Assembly (NCBI GenBank): GCA_027309085.1
Contig: DAIDDL010000020.1
Location: 1 to 64,000, forward strand
From: Sulfobacillus sp.
GTDB lineage: Bacteria; Bacillota; Sulfobacillia; Sulfobacillales; Sulfobacillaceae
Direction of reading: 5' to 3'
DNA: 64,000 nt
Below the pieces are notes generated by a model. It was given only the letters and a program-made list of their open reading frames with translations, searched no databases and was not told the origin of the DNA. The translations under genes were made by a program, and so were the position numbers. Positions 53,157 to 61,476 of the stretch are shown here, in pieces. The stretch's first letter is position 1. Each line of letters opens with the position of its first letter.

Positions 53157-54442
53157 CGGCCAACCGGCCGCGATCGTGACCGGTGCGCCCGGCGGTTGGC
53201 TGGCTGCGTCATTAGGCGGTACCAGGCGAGCCCTACGAACAGGGTAAAGAAAAAGTCCCCAAAAGACACTCCCCCAAGCATCAGCGACTCCACGACCTGC
53301 TGCGCCAAACTCGCCAGGAGAATGGAAAAGAGGGCGCTGTCCTGCCAATGGCCCCAGGGCCGCTTCCGCAGCAGTCCCACCATGGCCACACCTACCAGCA
53401 CCAGCCAGAGGGCCAGCCCGAACAGCCCCAATTCCAGCCCGGTGCGCAAGAGGGAATCGGACGGCGTCAGCCCCGCATAAATAGCCGGCACGAAAGGCCG
53501 CAGCGCCATTGGGGAGTTTCCCGGCCCCACTCCGAGGACCCAGTGGTGGTCCATGGCGCGAAATCCCGCTTTCCACAGCACGATGCGCCCATTGAGGCCC
53601 TTACTCCACAACAGCTGCCACTTGTGAATGCCGGTTTTGGCCACCAGTCCCCCGCCCATGACAATGATGGCGGCGGCCAGCCATAACGCCCCGCGGCGGC
53701 CGTAGTACAGTACGACAAAGGCGACCAGTCCCACCAGGCTGGCAATCCATGAGGAGCGGGAGTAGCTCAGTGCCACCCCGACGAGCAGGACAAGGCTGGC
53801 AGCGCCCCACACCGTGCGGGCCCAGACATCCTCCTGAGCCGACATTGTGAGAAAGGCTGCCGCCGGGAAAGCAAAGGTCAGCAACATGCCAAACGTGTTC
53901 TTATTGGCAAAAGGCCATTGCCACGCTAGAATCGTGTGGTGGCCGACCGGCACCGGAAATCCGGAATGATACCCGAGGGCGGCAATGGCTGCACTCACCG
54001 TGAACACCACCCCCATCCCGGCGATTATTCGGAAAACCGAGGTAAGAGACGAGTAGCCCTTGGACACCGCCCACGGGAAAATGATGACGGCCACGGCCAG
54101 GACGGCCGGCACCCCTAGGGCGTACCGTACGGACACCGACAGGTGAATGCCCGCGAGCGCCGACGCTGCAATGCCCGCAAGATACACGAGGAAGACGGCA
54201 ACCCAGGCTGCCTGACGGCGCAGAAACCGCCACCACTCCTGCCAGATCTCCCGTTTGGCCGAAACAATGCCCCCAAGCCAGACTCCCACCCACGGGAAAT
54301 ACTGGCCAATTCCCGCGTACCAGTGGTGAATGACTTCCACCACGACTGATGCAATGAGCAGCCCCGCAATATAGGCTCTCGGTTTTCCCCACACTATGAA
54401 TGCGCCAGCGACAGCCAGCAACCCGCACCAAAGCAATGCCAC
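53153..54442 (-). CDS. O-antigen ligase-like (Wzy/WaaL) membrane protein
   Basis: A 429-residue protein with about 11 hydrophobic helices. The conserved loop of the O-antigen ligase/polymerase superfamily is visible: FANKNTFGMLLTFAFPAAAF, then ALSYSRSSWIASLVGL, then a long outer loop with R/W residues and GVGPGNSP ahead of DSLLRTGLELGLFGL. Such proteins polymerise or ligate lipid-linked glycans outside the membrane. Together with the sugar transferase it overlaps tail to tail, it is likely part of an exopolysaccharide route. The start is GTG 54442 and slightly uncertain. Confidence 0.85.
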   Translation of the reverse strand: MALLWCGLLAVAGAFIVWGKPRAYIAGLLIASVVVEVIHHWYAGIGQYFPWVGVWLGGIVSAKREIWQEWWRFLRRQAAWVAVFLVYLAGIAASALAGIHLSVSVRYALGVPAVLAVAVIIFPWAVSKGYSSLTSVFRIIAGMGVVFTVSAAIAALGYHSGFPVPVGHHTILAWQWPFANKNTFGMLLTFAFPAAAFLTMSAQEDVWARTVWGAASLVLLVGVALSYSRSSWIASLVGLVAFVVLYYGRRGALWLAAAIIVMGGGLVAKTGIHKWQLLWSKGLNGRIVLWKAGFRAMDHHWVLGVGPGNSPMALRPFVPAIYAGLTPSDSLLRTGLELGLFGLALWLVLVGVAMVGLLRKRPWGHWQDSALFSILLASLAQQVVESLMLGGVSFGDFFFTLFVGLAWYRLMTQPANRRAHRSRSRPVGR

Positions 54443-54495
54443 CCCAACACCCCAATTACTCTGTCTTTAGAATTATTGTATCATGCCGCAGTCCG

Positions 54496-54535
54496 ACACA
54501 AGGCCGCGAACCGGTGCCGGTTCGCGGCCTTGTGT
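54496..54535. terminator. Long perfect hairpin upstream of the O-antigen ligase gene
   Basis: ACACAAGGCCGCGAACCGG and its exact reverse complement flank TG: two 19-bp arms. It follows the TauE gene end by about 50 bp on the minus strand. No T-run is present, so termination would rest on the very stable stem or on Rho. Confidence 0.5.
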
Positions 54536-54583
54536 GTCACCTTGCGCTGCCGGTGCTGCCCTATGTGCCAGCCGCCGGCCACG

Positions 54584-55360
54584 TCAGTGATTAAGAATGA
54601 GCATGTAGATCGCCACCGCGATTACCACGCCGGAGAAAATGAAGTTCAGCGCGCGCTTCTGGTGGCTTAAGCGGCTCGCCAGGCGAGCGCCAACCAATCC
54701 GCCCACGGCTCCGCCCGCAATGTACTCAATGACGATGAGCCAGTCCACCAAGCCCGATAAGGCGTAATTGGTGGCGGTGGTCAGCCCAAAGGTGCCCACT
54801 GAGAATAACGAGCTGCCAATGGCATAAATCATTGGCATGCCTGTCGAAAACATCAGGCCCGGCACAATCAGAAAACCGCCGCCGATTCCAAAAAATCCGG
54901 ACACCAAACCGACCGTGAACCCCGCTGGAATGACCCGCGCCAGCATTTTGCGGTTCCATTCGAAATGCTTTTCTTCTCCCTGCTTTTTGGGCCGCAACAT
55001 CAGACCCGCCACCACCAGCATCAAAATGGCGAATAGAAACAAGAGGTCCTTCCCGTTCACCATTTTTCCGACCGTGGACCCGATAAGGGCGCCGACAGCA
55101 CCGGGGATGGCAAATCCCACGGCGGCTGCCCATTTGACATTCCCGCTTCGCCAATGCGGAATCAAGTTCAAATATGCATTCACCGCGACGGCCAGGGCTG
55201 TGGTTCCGATCACAATGTGAGCATCATGGATCCCCACAACGTAGAGGAGCAGCGGCACCGCTAAAATGGAGCCGCCGCCGCCAATCAGTCCTAAAGAAAA
55301 TCCCACCAGCACCCCGGAAAACACCGCCAGTACCTGCTGGACGGCCGTAACATGAACCAT
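54584..55360 (-). CDS. TauE/SafE-family exporter
   Basis: A 258-residue membrane protein with two TauE/SafE halves. Each half has the glycine-rich signature (GLIGGGGSILAVPLLL and GFFGIGGGFLIVPGLM) and three or four helices. Relatives export sulfite, sulfoacetate or other sulfur oxyanions. The start is ATG 55360 behind GGGAGA at nine bases; the tracked one adds eight residues. It is single in orientation with its own promoter upstream. Confidence 0.9.
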   Translation of the reverse strand: MVHVTAVQQVLAVFSGVLVGFSLGLIGGGGSILAVPLLLYVVGIHDAHIVIGTTALAVAVNAYLNLIPHWRSGNVKWAAAVGFAIPGAVGALIGSTVGKMVNGKDLLFLFAILMLVVAGLMLRPKKQGEEKHFEWNRKMLARVIPAGFTVGLVSGFFGIGGGFLIVPGLMFSTGMPMIYAIGSSLFSVGTFGLTTATNYALSGLVDWLIVIEYIAGGAVGGLVGARLASRLSHQKRALNFIFSGVVIAVAIYMLILNH

Positions 55361-55395
55361 ATGAGCACATCTCCCGCATATCAAATTCTACAGTT

Positions 55396-55424
55396 ATTGT
55401 ACTCTTCGGTTCATACGTTGACGA
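55396..55424 (-). promoter_or_regulatory. Candidate promoter of the TauE-family gene
   Basis: On the minus strand TCGTCA and TACAAT are 17 bp apart (4 of 6 and 5 of 6 matches), giving a leader of about 30 bases. The surrounding 80 bp is AT-rich, as promoters in this genome tend to be. Confidence 0.45.
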
Positions 55425-55504
55425 CCGCTTTTCAATATTAATTAATTCCGGTATCAATAAGCTAAATATTGTCGGCGCACAAGTTCAAAAAAGGCGCCTG
55501 GTCT

Positions 55505-56095
55505 CTACCCGGAGCCCGTTCCGGTGCTGGCTATGGCCTGCGCCAAAATCCATTCATTAGCCGTCATCACGGTCACGGTGTCATTGATTACAAAGGCGGG
55601 AAGAGACTGAAGGTTCCAGCGCGCAATCAGATCCGGGGCCTTGTCCAAATCAATGGCATATACGGCGATTTTAGGATTGCGAATGGCCATAGCGCCGACC
55701 AGGCGGACGGCCTGTGCGCATTTCGGGCAGTTGGGGGTCGTCAGCACCGCAATCCGCAGAGCGTCCGCAACTCCATCGACCACCGATTCGGTCATGGGTG
55801 TCAAAATTCTCTGCTGCCGGCCAATGGCCAGCACCAGATCATGCCAGCTGCGCTCCTCTTGTCCGGCTGGCTCCCCCACAAACCATACCGCCGGTTCGCT
55901 GCCCGCCTCTGCTATGCCGTAAATCGGCACGCCGTCTGGCAGCCAGTCCCAAGGAAGGCTGGGCAGGGCCTGTCTTGATTCCCAGGTGATATTCTGCCCC
56001 GACATGGCGTGAATAAATTCTCCGTCATCGTGCCCAATGTGGACCAGTGTTATCGGAAGAGCGATATCGTCCGTCCAGTCTGACCCGTAAAGCAC
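55505..56095 (-). CDS. Thioredoxin-fold protein with a CPKC motif
   Basis: A 196-residue protein. The last 85 residues form a thioredoxin fold: RIAVLTTPNCPKCAQAV carries the redox pair CxxC, then a cis-proline segment LQSLPAFVIND. The first 110 residues look globular and have no motif I know; they may be a second, degenerate thioredoxin domain as in PDO/AhpF-type proteins. No signal peptide, so probably cytosolic. Its GTG start abuts the stop of the upstream glycosyltransferase gene (TGAGTG), so they are coupled. Confidence 0.75.
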   Translation of the reverse strand: MLYGSDWTDDIALPITLVHIGHDDGEFIHAMSGQNITWESRQALPSLPWDWLPDGVPIYGIAEAGSEPAVWFVGEPAGQEERSWHDLVLAIGRQQRILTPMTESVVDGVADALRIAVLTTPNCPKCAQAVRLVGAMAIRNPKIAVYAIDLDKAPDLIARWNLQSLPAFVINDTVTVMTANEWILAQAIASTGTGSG

Positions 56096-57025
56096 TCAAA
56101 TTCCCCCTAAATATCTGGCAAGGACGCCACCACTCCTGAGTTCAATCATTGTCCGCCAGTTTCGGAAAACGTTTGGCAGGAGGTGGGGCGCGCTAAATTC
56201 CAAACCCCTCGCGATCATCTGTTCCCGCAAGCGGGTATTCCCGAGCAATTCCTGGACCGCATCAGCCCAGATACCGGGCTGATGCGGGTCCGCCAGCAAA
56301 GCTGGATATCCCGCGATCATCCGGGCCGGGAGCGTATCAGCCACAAGACTGGGCAATCCGTTGGCATACACATCCAGCAAACCGTAAAGACTCTGCGCAT
56401 CGTGGCCCGAGTATACCAGCAAATCAGCCGATTGATACAGCGCCGCCAGTTCATGGGGTGGCAGCGCGGGCGCAAACACCACACGTTCGGCCAGTCCTAA
56501 ATGGGCTGCGACGGGTGCTAGGCGCGTCCGCTCGGCGGCCCCGCCTAGCAGCACCGCCTCCCCCTGGCGGGAAATCACTGGCCGGACCGCACTGAAGAAG
56601 GTCGTGAGCCCTGCCGGATCCTGGTAAGATCCCATGTACAAGATCCGCGGGCGCTCGGTGAGCCTGAGGCGGAGGACGACGTCAAACACTCCGGAAGATA
56701 AGGCGTCGGACATTTGGTGGAGCACAGGCATCCGCAGTTCCTGTCCGCTGAGCTCTCCCGCAGCTGGCAATCCCCAGATTAAAGGTTGTCCATCCCCGTT
56801 GCGCCCCCCCGGCGCGACCACAAGGCTGCCGTCCAGTTGCTCATCTGGGCGGATATGAAGTGTATAGGGGCGGCTGCGCGCTAACAGGGGCCCGGGGGCA
56901 CCCTGCAGGATCCAGCCGCTCAACATGGCAGCGCACCGCGTGGCCAAAGCCTGGCTGCAAGGAGTGCGGTCGGCGCTGCGCAACACTACCGGTCTCCCCC
57001 CCGGTGTTACCTGCGGCAACATCAT
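56096..57025 (-). CDS. Glycosyltransferase (GT4-like C-terminal domain)
   Basis: A 309-residue protein with the second Rossmann domain of GT4 enzymes: RILYMGSYQDPAGLTTFFSAV, AERVVFAPALPPHELAALYQSADLLVYSG, and a donor-site helix (LYGLLDVYANGLPSLVADT). The usual first domain is short and divergent (about 110 residues). It may have lost or replaced the acceptor domain. The stop abuts the downstream thioredoxin-fold gene. Substrate unknown. Confidence 0.7.
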   Translation of the reverse strand: MMLPQVTPGGRPVVLRSADRTPCSQALATRCAAMLSGWILQGAPGPLLARSRPYTLHIRPDEQLDGSLVVAPGGRNGDGQPLIWGLPAAGELSGQELRMPVLHQMSDALSSGVFDVVLRLRLTERPRILYMGSYQDPAGLTTFFSAVRPVISRQGEAVLLGGAAERTRLAPVAAHLGLAERVVFAPALPPHELAALYQSADLLVYSGHDAQSLYGLLDVYANGLPSLVADTLPARMIAGYPALLADPHQPGIWADAVQELLGNTRLREQMIARGLEFSAPHLLPNVFRNWRTMIELRSGGVLARYLGGI

Positions 57026-57240
57026 TCCACCCCTCTTGATAGACAGTCAAAATTTTAGGGCGGTTTCCCCCGTAGGCCGTCATAGCGAAAGGCGAGTTCG
57101 TCCCACTTTCCCATCCAGCAATGCCTGGCCGGGAGTAAAGGGCGGGTCCGCCTTTCTCGGACAGTATGCGGGACAGGACCTCACACGTCGGGATGGCTGG
57201 CAGGGCACGGAGCTCTCGGAATTGCAAACCCCTGCTCCCT

Positions 57241-57528
57241 CTAATCCCACAGATCCTGGAGGCCCTCCATGCTGCCAGCCGCCAGCACCTGGTCCATCCA
57301 TGCATATAGCTGCCCAGACTCAGTTTCCGATGCGACACGGAGCCGGACAGCACTGCTCGCCGCGCCGAAGCGGGCCGCGAGCATGCGCAACAGAGCTGCG
57401 CGCAGGGCCAGCAGTGTCCCCTCTTGCAGTCCGGCCTCGATCCCCTCTTGCAGCCCATCAGCATGTCCTTCGAAGTATCCGTCTTGCCGTGCTTCATCCA
57501 GTGATATTTGGCTAAAGGTGTCGGACAT
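57241..57528 (-). CDS. DUF4351-like small protein (Rpn/PD-(D/E)XK tail)
   Basis: A 95-residue protein. An EGxxxGLQEGxxAGLQEG stretch is followed by LLRMLAARFGAASSA and a tail ending YAWMDQVLAAGSMEGL, the pattern of the DUF4351 domain that closes many Rpn-type putative transposase/nuclease proteins. The nuclease domain is absent, so this is either a free-standing tail or a remnant. ATG 57528 has GGGAGG nine bases ahead. The 215 bp to the next gene holds nothing recognised. Confidence 0.6.
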   Translation of the reverse strand: MSDTFSQISLDEARQDGYFEGHADGLQEGIEAGLQEGTLLALRAALLRMLAARFGAASSAVRLRVASETESGQLYAWMDQVLAAGSMEGLQDLWD

Positions 57529-57789
57529 AGGAAAGCGCCTCCCTTCAAATGTGTCCCGCAATACAGTCAGGCCTTTTTATAGGGTAAGCAAGTCTTAGTG
57601 TAGCATACCGTCTTTAGTGCGTGTTCAAAAAAAAATCTGGAAGGCCTCTGTCACGAGAGCGATTTCAGGGGTTTCCCCGCGCTCCAAGTCTCCACCAACC
57701 CGAGTCCCAGGGGTTATTACCATTCTTTTCTTTTCACATTCGACAAAGATTGCGTTAGTATGAGAGAAAGTGACTAAAGGAGGCAGGTT

Positions 57790-58116
57790 ATGACTACCTA
57801 CCAATATCTCGTGGGCCCGCACATCTGGGTCAGGCAGGCGCCGCAGTGGAACGCCGTCATAGAAACGCTGTCGCTGCCGATGTTTTCCGAAACCCAGCGC
57901 ATGCGTTTGATGCAGTGGGTCGACCTTGACAACCGCCTGGTCAACTGGGAAGCTATTCATCAGGAAGCTCTGCGTTATGGTCCCGAACAGAAAGTCCTCC
58001 TCCGCATTGCCGAGGCGCTGCACGGCGACGGTGACTGTCAGCTGGCCGAGTTAGGCCAGCTGTCAAGCGCGGGCCGCTCGGCTGCAATTATGCTAATCGG
58101 ACTGCGCTACCGCTGA
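57790..58116 (+). CDS. Small protein of unknown function
   Basis: A 108-residue soluble protein with no motif I recognise. It contains alternating helix-forming segments (RMRLMQWVDLDNRLVNWEAI) and is Leu-rich. AAAGGAGG six bases before the ATG, good composition and the short distance (45 bp) to the ThyX-like gene support a real coding sequence co-transcribed with it. Confidence 0.55.
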   Translation: MTTYQYLVGPHIWVRQAPQWNAVIETLSLPMFSETQRMRLMQWVDLDNRLVNWEAIHQEALRYGPEQKVLLRIAEALHGDGDCQLAELGQLSSAGRSAAIMLIGLRYR

Positions 58117-58161
58117 GTTGACGGCGGGCGGAGACCCTAACCATCGATCAAGGAGACAGAC

Positions 58162-59568
58162 ATGCCGCAAATTTATTCGGTAACAAACATTCCTCCCGAA
58201 GTGCTGGCTTATGGGATGGCGAAATACTCGCGCTCCCGCCGGCCCTTGCGCGACAATCTCCGCGAACTGTCTGAGGATAAGGCGGCACAGTTTCTCAATA
58301 CGTTCTACTTCGATTATGGCCATGCGTCCATTGCTGACTTGGCTCATGTGGCGCTGGCCATTGAGGATATTTCTCTCTTCGCCGCTATGGAAATCGTTGA
58401 TGAGCCGCTATGGGACGGTCAGGAACGCTCGACCCGGTACCAGAACTTTGACCGGGCGCCCTACTACCGGCCGCCTAATGCTGGAGGTTTTTATGATGAG
58501 CGCACTCAGGAATTGCTCGAGCTTTACCACGGGACGCTGGCAAGCTCCCAGGCTTTGCAGAGAGAATGGTATCCCCGCCCTCCCGAAATGGACGAGACCG
58601 CTTACGGGCGCGTGATTCGCGCCCGGGCACTGGATATCGCCCGCTATTGCCTGCCCCTCAACATGTTGACGAGCGTCGGGCAGATCACCAGTGCCCGCAC
58701 TCTTGAGCAGCAGATTGGCCGGTTGCTCGCCTCCCCGCTTGCGGAAGTGCAGGAGATCGCGGGGCACATGAAAGCGGCGGCCACCCAAGACGCACCGTTT
58801 GACCCCGAGGGTCCTTCCAGCACCTCCCCGCAGCCTTTGCTGCCGACGCTAGTGAAATACGCCCGCGCTGACCAATACCGCTTGGCGCTGGGGCAGCTGC
58901 TGCGGCCATTGGCCGTCCAGGCACCGGGGGTGGTAGGAGAGCCTGTCGACTTAATCACGGAGGCCGACCCGCAAGATGCGCAGATCGCGCACCTGCTGTA
59001 CCCATTCGGCCACGGCTCCTACCGCCAATATCTGGGCCAGGCGTCCCGGATGTCTTCTGGAGAGAAACGCGATCTGCTTGACAGCGTGTTCGCCCTGCGC
59101 GGGGACCATGATGATTGGCCCCGGCTCATGCGCCAGGCACCGCTGGTCTTCGACCTGACCATGGATGTCGGCGCCTTCCGGGATTTCAACCGCCACCGCC
59201 GCGTATCTAAAGCGGTGCAGGACTTGTCCCTGGACATGTCCTACGCCCTGCCTGCACCCCTGGCGGGAACCGACCCCGGGCAGAGCCTGGAAGATGGTCT
59301 TCGTGCTTACTATGCGCGGCTTCAGGCAGCAAAGCCAGGCGATGTTCTCCCCTATCTTTTCCCGCTGGCGCATAAGCGCCGGGTGCTGATGAGCATGGAT
59401 ATCGCGGAAGCGGCCTACATTATTGAATTGCGAAGCCGCTCCCAGGGCCACTTCAGCTACCGCAGTCTGGCATGGGACATGTACCGGGCGCTAGAGCGCA
59501 AAAAACCCGAGTGGGCACGGTATATCCGTGTCACCCCACCCGAAATATTTAATCCGTTCCAGCGCTGA
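58162..59568 (+). CDS. Two-domain ThyX-like protein with a divided signature motif
   Basis: A 468-residue protein of two tandem ThyX (flavin-dependent thymidylate synthase) folds. Canonical ThyX, about 220-250 residues, has RHRxxSxNExSxRY. The first half (1-200) keeps only the last part, QERSTRY at 87-93, preceded by DEP instead of RHR. The second half (270-450) keeps only RHRRVS at 344-349 and lacks NExSxRY. GHAS and GHGS helix starts and the C-terminal helix of each half are also visible. It may be a pseudo-dimer making one composite site, or a non-catalytic nucleotide or flavin-binding relative. It overlaps glgB by 20 bp at its end. Confidence 0.75.
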   Translation: MPQIYSVTNIPPEVLAYGMAKYSRSRRPLRDNLRELSEDKAAQFLNTFYFDYGHASIADLAHVALAIEDISLFAAMEIVDEPLWDGQERSTRYQNFDRAPYYRPPNAGGFYDERTQELLELYHGTLASSQALQREWYPRPPEMDETAYGRVIRARALDIARYCLPLNMLTSVGQITSARTLEQQIGRLLASPLAEVQEIAGHMKAAATQDAPFDPEGPSSTSPQPLLPTLVKYARADQYRLALGQLLRPLAVQAPGVVGEPVDLITEADPQDAQIAHLLYPFGHGSYRQYLGQASRMSSGEKRDLLDSVFALRGDHDDWPRLMRQAPLVFDLTMDVGAFRDFNRHRRVSKAVQDLSLDMSYALPAPLAGTDPGQSLEDGLRAYYARLQAAKPGDVLPYLFPLAHKRRVLMSMDIAEAAYIIELRSRSQGHFSYRSLAWDMYRALERKKPEWARYIRVTPPEIFNPFQR

Positions 59569-61447
59569 CAGGTTCGAAAAAGACGGCGCCTAATGGGGGC
59601 AAGGTCACCTCTAGGCGCCACGGCCTCCCCTTCCACTGGGAGTGTTCCGCGGCGATTACGCCTAAATTGCCCTGATTGCTGCCCTCATAGCACTCGGAAT
59701 CGGTATTGAGAACCTCCTGCCACAACCCTCCTTGGGAGACCCCCAGCCGGTAGTGAGTGCGGGGCACGGGAGTAAAGTTGAATGCGCATAGGACCTGGCC
59801 GCCCTGCCCGTCATGGCGGAAGAAGCTGATAATGCTCCCTCCCCGGTCCTCGAAGTCACACCACTGAAACCCTCCGTCGACGTGGTCTCCGGCATGCCAG
59901 GCCGGATCCCCGGCGTAGCGCCGGTTCAAATCTCGGACCAGCCGCAGAATTCCCGCATGCTGCGGCTCTTGGAGCAGAAACCAGTCGAGTTCGCGGTCAT
60001 GCGACCATTCGCGCCACTGTCCGATCTCCCCTCCCATAAACAGCAATTTCTTTCCGGGCACCGCATACTGATATGCCAGCAGCAGACGCAAATTAGCAAA
60101 CTTCTGCCACCGGTCCCCAGCCATTTTTCCCAGTAGTGAGCCTTTGCCGTGCACAACTTCATCATGGGACAGGGGCAGCACAAACCGCTCGCTCATCGCA
60201 TACATGGGACGAAATGTCAAAGAATCATGGTGGTAGCGGCGGTAAATGGGATCGAGCGCCATGTAATCCAGGGTGTCGTGCATCCACCCCATGTCCCATT
60301 TGAAATCAAACCCGAGCCCGCCATCCGCCGCCGGTCCTGACACTTGCGGCCATGCTGTGGATTCTTCCGCAATCATCAGCACCCCGGGAAATGCCTCATG
60401 CACCGTATGGTTGACCTGCCGCAGAAATTGGATGGCCTCCAGATTTTCTCGGCCGCCGTAGCGGTTGGGAATCCACTCGCCTTCCTCGCGCCCGAAATTC
60501 AGGTAGAGCATCGAGCTGACCGCATCCACCCGCAGCCCGTCCGCATGAAAAACGTCGACCCAGTACATCGCGCTGGAGGTCAGAAAACTTCTGACCTCGT
60601 TGCGCCCGTAATTAAAGAGGTAGCTGTGCCACTGGGGGTGAACTCCCTGGCGCGGGTCGGCGTGCTCATACAAATGCGTGCCGTCAAACTGCCCTAACCC
60701 AAACGCATCGGTGGCGAAGTGCGACGGCACCCAATCCAGGATCACGCCGATATTGGCTTGGTGAAGGCAGTCGATGAGATACATCAAGTCCTGAGGCGTG
60801 CCGAAGCGCCGGGATGGCGCGAAGTAACTGGTGGTCTGATAGCCCCACGAACCGTAGTAGGGATGCTCCATCACCGGCAGAAACTCCACGTGCGTAAATC
60901 CGGCGTCTTGGACGTAGGCCACCAGCTGCTCCGCCAGCTCACGGTAGCTGAGAGACGTCTGGTCCGCGTGCTTGCGCCACGATCCCAGATGCACCTCATA
61001 GATGCTGATGGGTCTGGACCGCCAGCCGTCTGTCTGGCGCTGGGACAGCCACTCGCCATCGTGCCAGTCGTACGCCAAATCGGTGACAACCGAGGCCGTC
61101 TTGGGAGGAACTTCCATGCCAAAAGACACGGGGTCCGCTTTTTCCCCGGAGAATCCGACCTGTGGCGTCTCAATGTGGTACTTGTACAAAGACCCGGGCG
61201 GCAATCCCTCGATAGCCGCCACGTGCACTCCAGAGACCCCCAAAGGCCGCATGGGGTGCCGGTGGGCATCCCACCCGTTGAAGTCTCCCACTACTGAGAC
61301 AAACTGGGCAGACGGAGCCCATACCGCAAATCTCACCAATTCCCTCGACGGGTCTACCCGCTGAGCCCCAAAATGCCGGTACAGCTGACTTTGCGACCCT
61401 TCATTGAACAGGTACAGAGTTTGGTCATCCAATCGGTTTTCCAGCAT
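59549..61447 (-). CDS. glgB: 1,4-alpha-glucan branching enzyme
   Basis: A GH13 enzyme (632 residues) forming alpha-1,6 branches in glycogen-like glucan. Domains: CBM48 (about 30-130), catalytic barrel with YEVHLGSWR, LPVMEHPYYGSWGYQ, nucleophile Asp in GLRVDAVSSMLYL, acid Glu in MIAEESTAWP and stabiliser in LSHDEVVHGKGSL, then the C-terminal sheet domain. I start at ATG 61447 behind GGAGG; the tracked ORF overlaps the treS-mak end. treS-mak lies 29 bp upstream on the same strand, typical of the GlgE glucan pathway. Confidence 0.95.
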   Translation of the reverse strand: MLENRLDDQTLYLFNEGSQSQLYRHFGAQRVDPSRELVRFAVWAPSAQFVSVVGDFNGWDAHRHPMRPLGVSGVHVAAIEGLPPGSLYKYHIETPQVGFSGEKADPVSFGMEVPPKTASVVTDLAYDWHDGEWLSQRQTDGWRSRPISIYEVHLGSWRKHADQTSLSYRELAEQLVAYVQDAGFTHVEFLPVMEHPYYGSWGYQTTSYFAPSRRFGTPQDLMYLIDCLHQANIGVILDWVPSHFATDAFGLGQFDGTHLYEHADPRQGVHPQWHSYLFNYGRNEVRSFLTSSAMYWVDVFHADGLRVDAVSSMLYLNFGREEGEWIPNRYGGRENLEAIQFLRQVNHTVHEAFPGVLMIAEESTAWPQVSGPAADGGLGFDFKWDMGWMHDTLDYMALDPIYRRYHHDSLTFRPMYAMSERFVLPLSHDEVVHGKGSLLGKMAGDRWQKFANLRLLLAYQYAVPGKKLLFMGGEIGQWREWSHDRELDWFLLQEPQHAGILRLVRDLNRRYAGDPAWHAGDHVDGGFQWCDFEDRGGSIISFFRHDGQGGQVLCAFNFTPVPRTHYRLGVSQGGLWQEVLNTDSECYEGSNQGNLGVIAAEHSQWKGRPWRLEVTLPPLGAVFFEPVSAGTD

Positions 61448-61476
61448 AGCAGAAGCCTCCAGGTTTTTTTGCCGTA

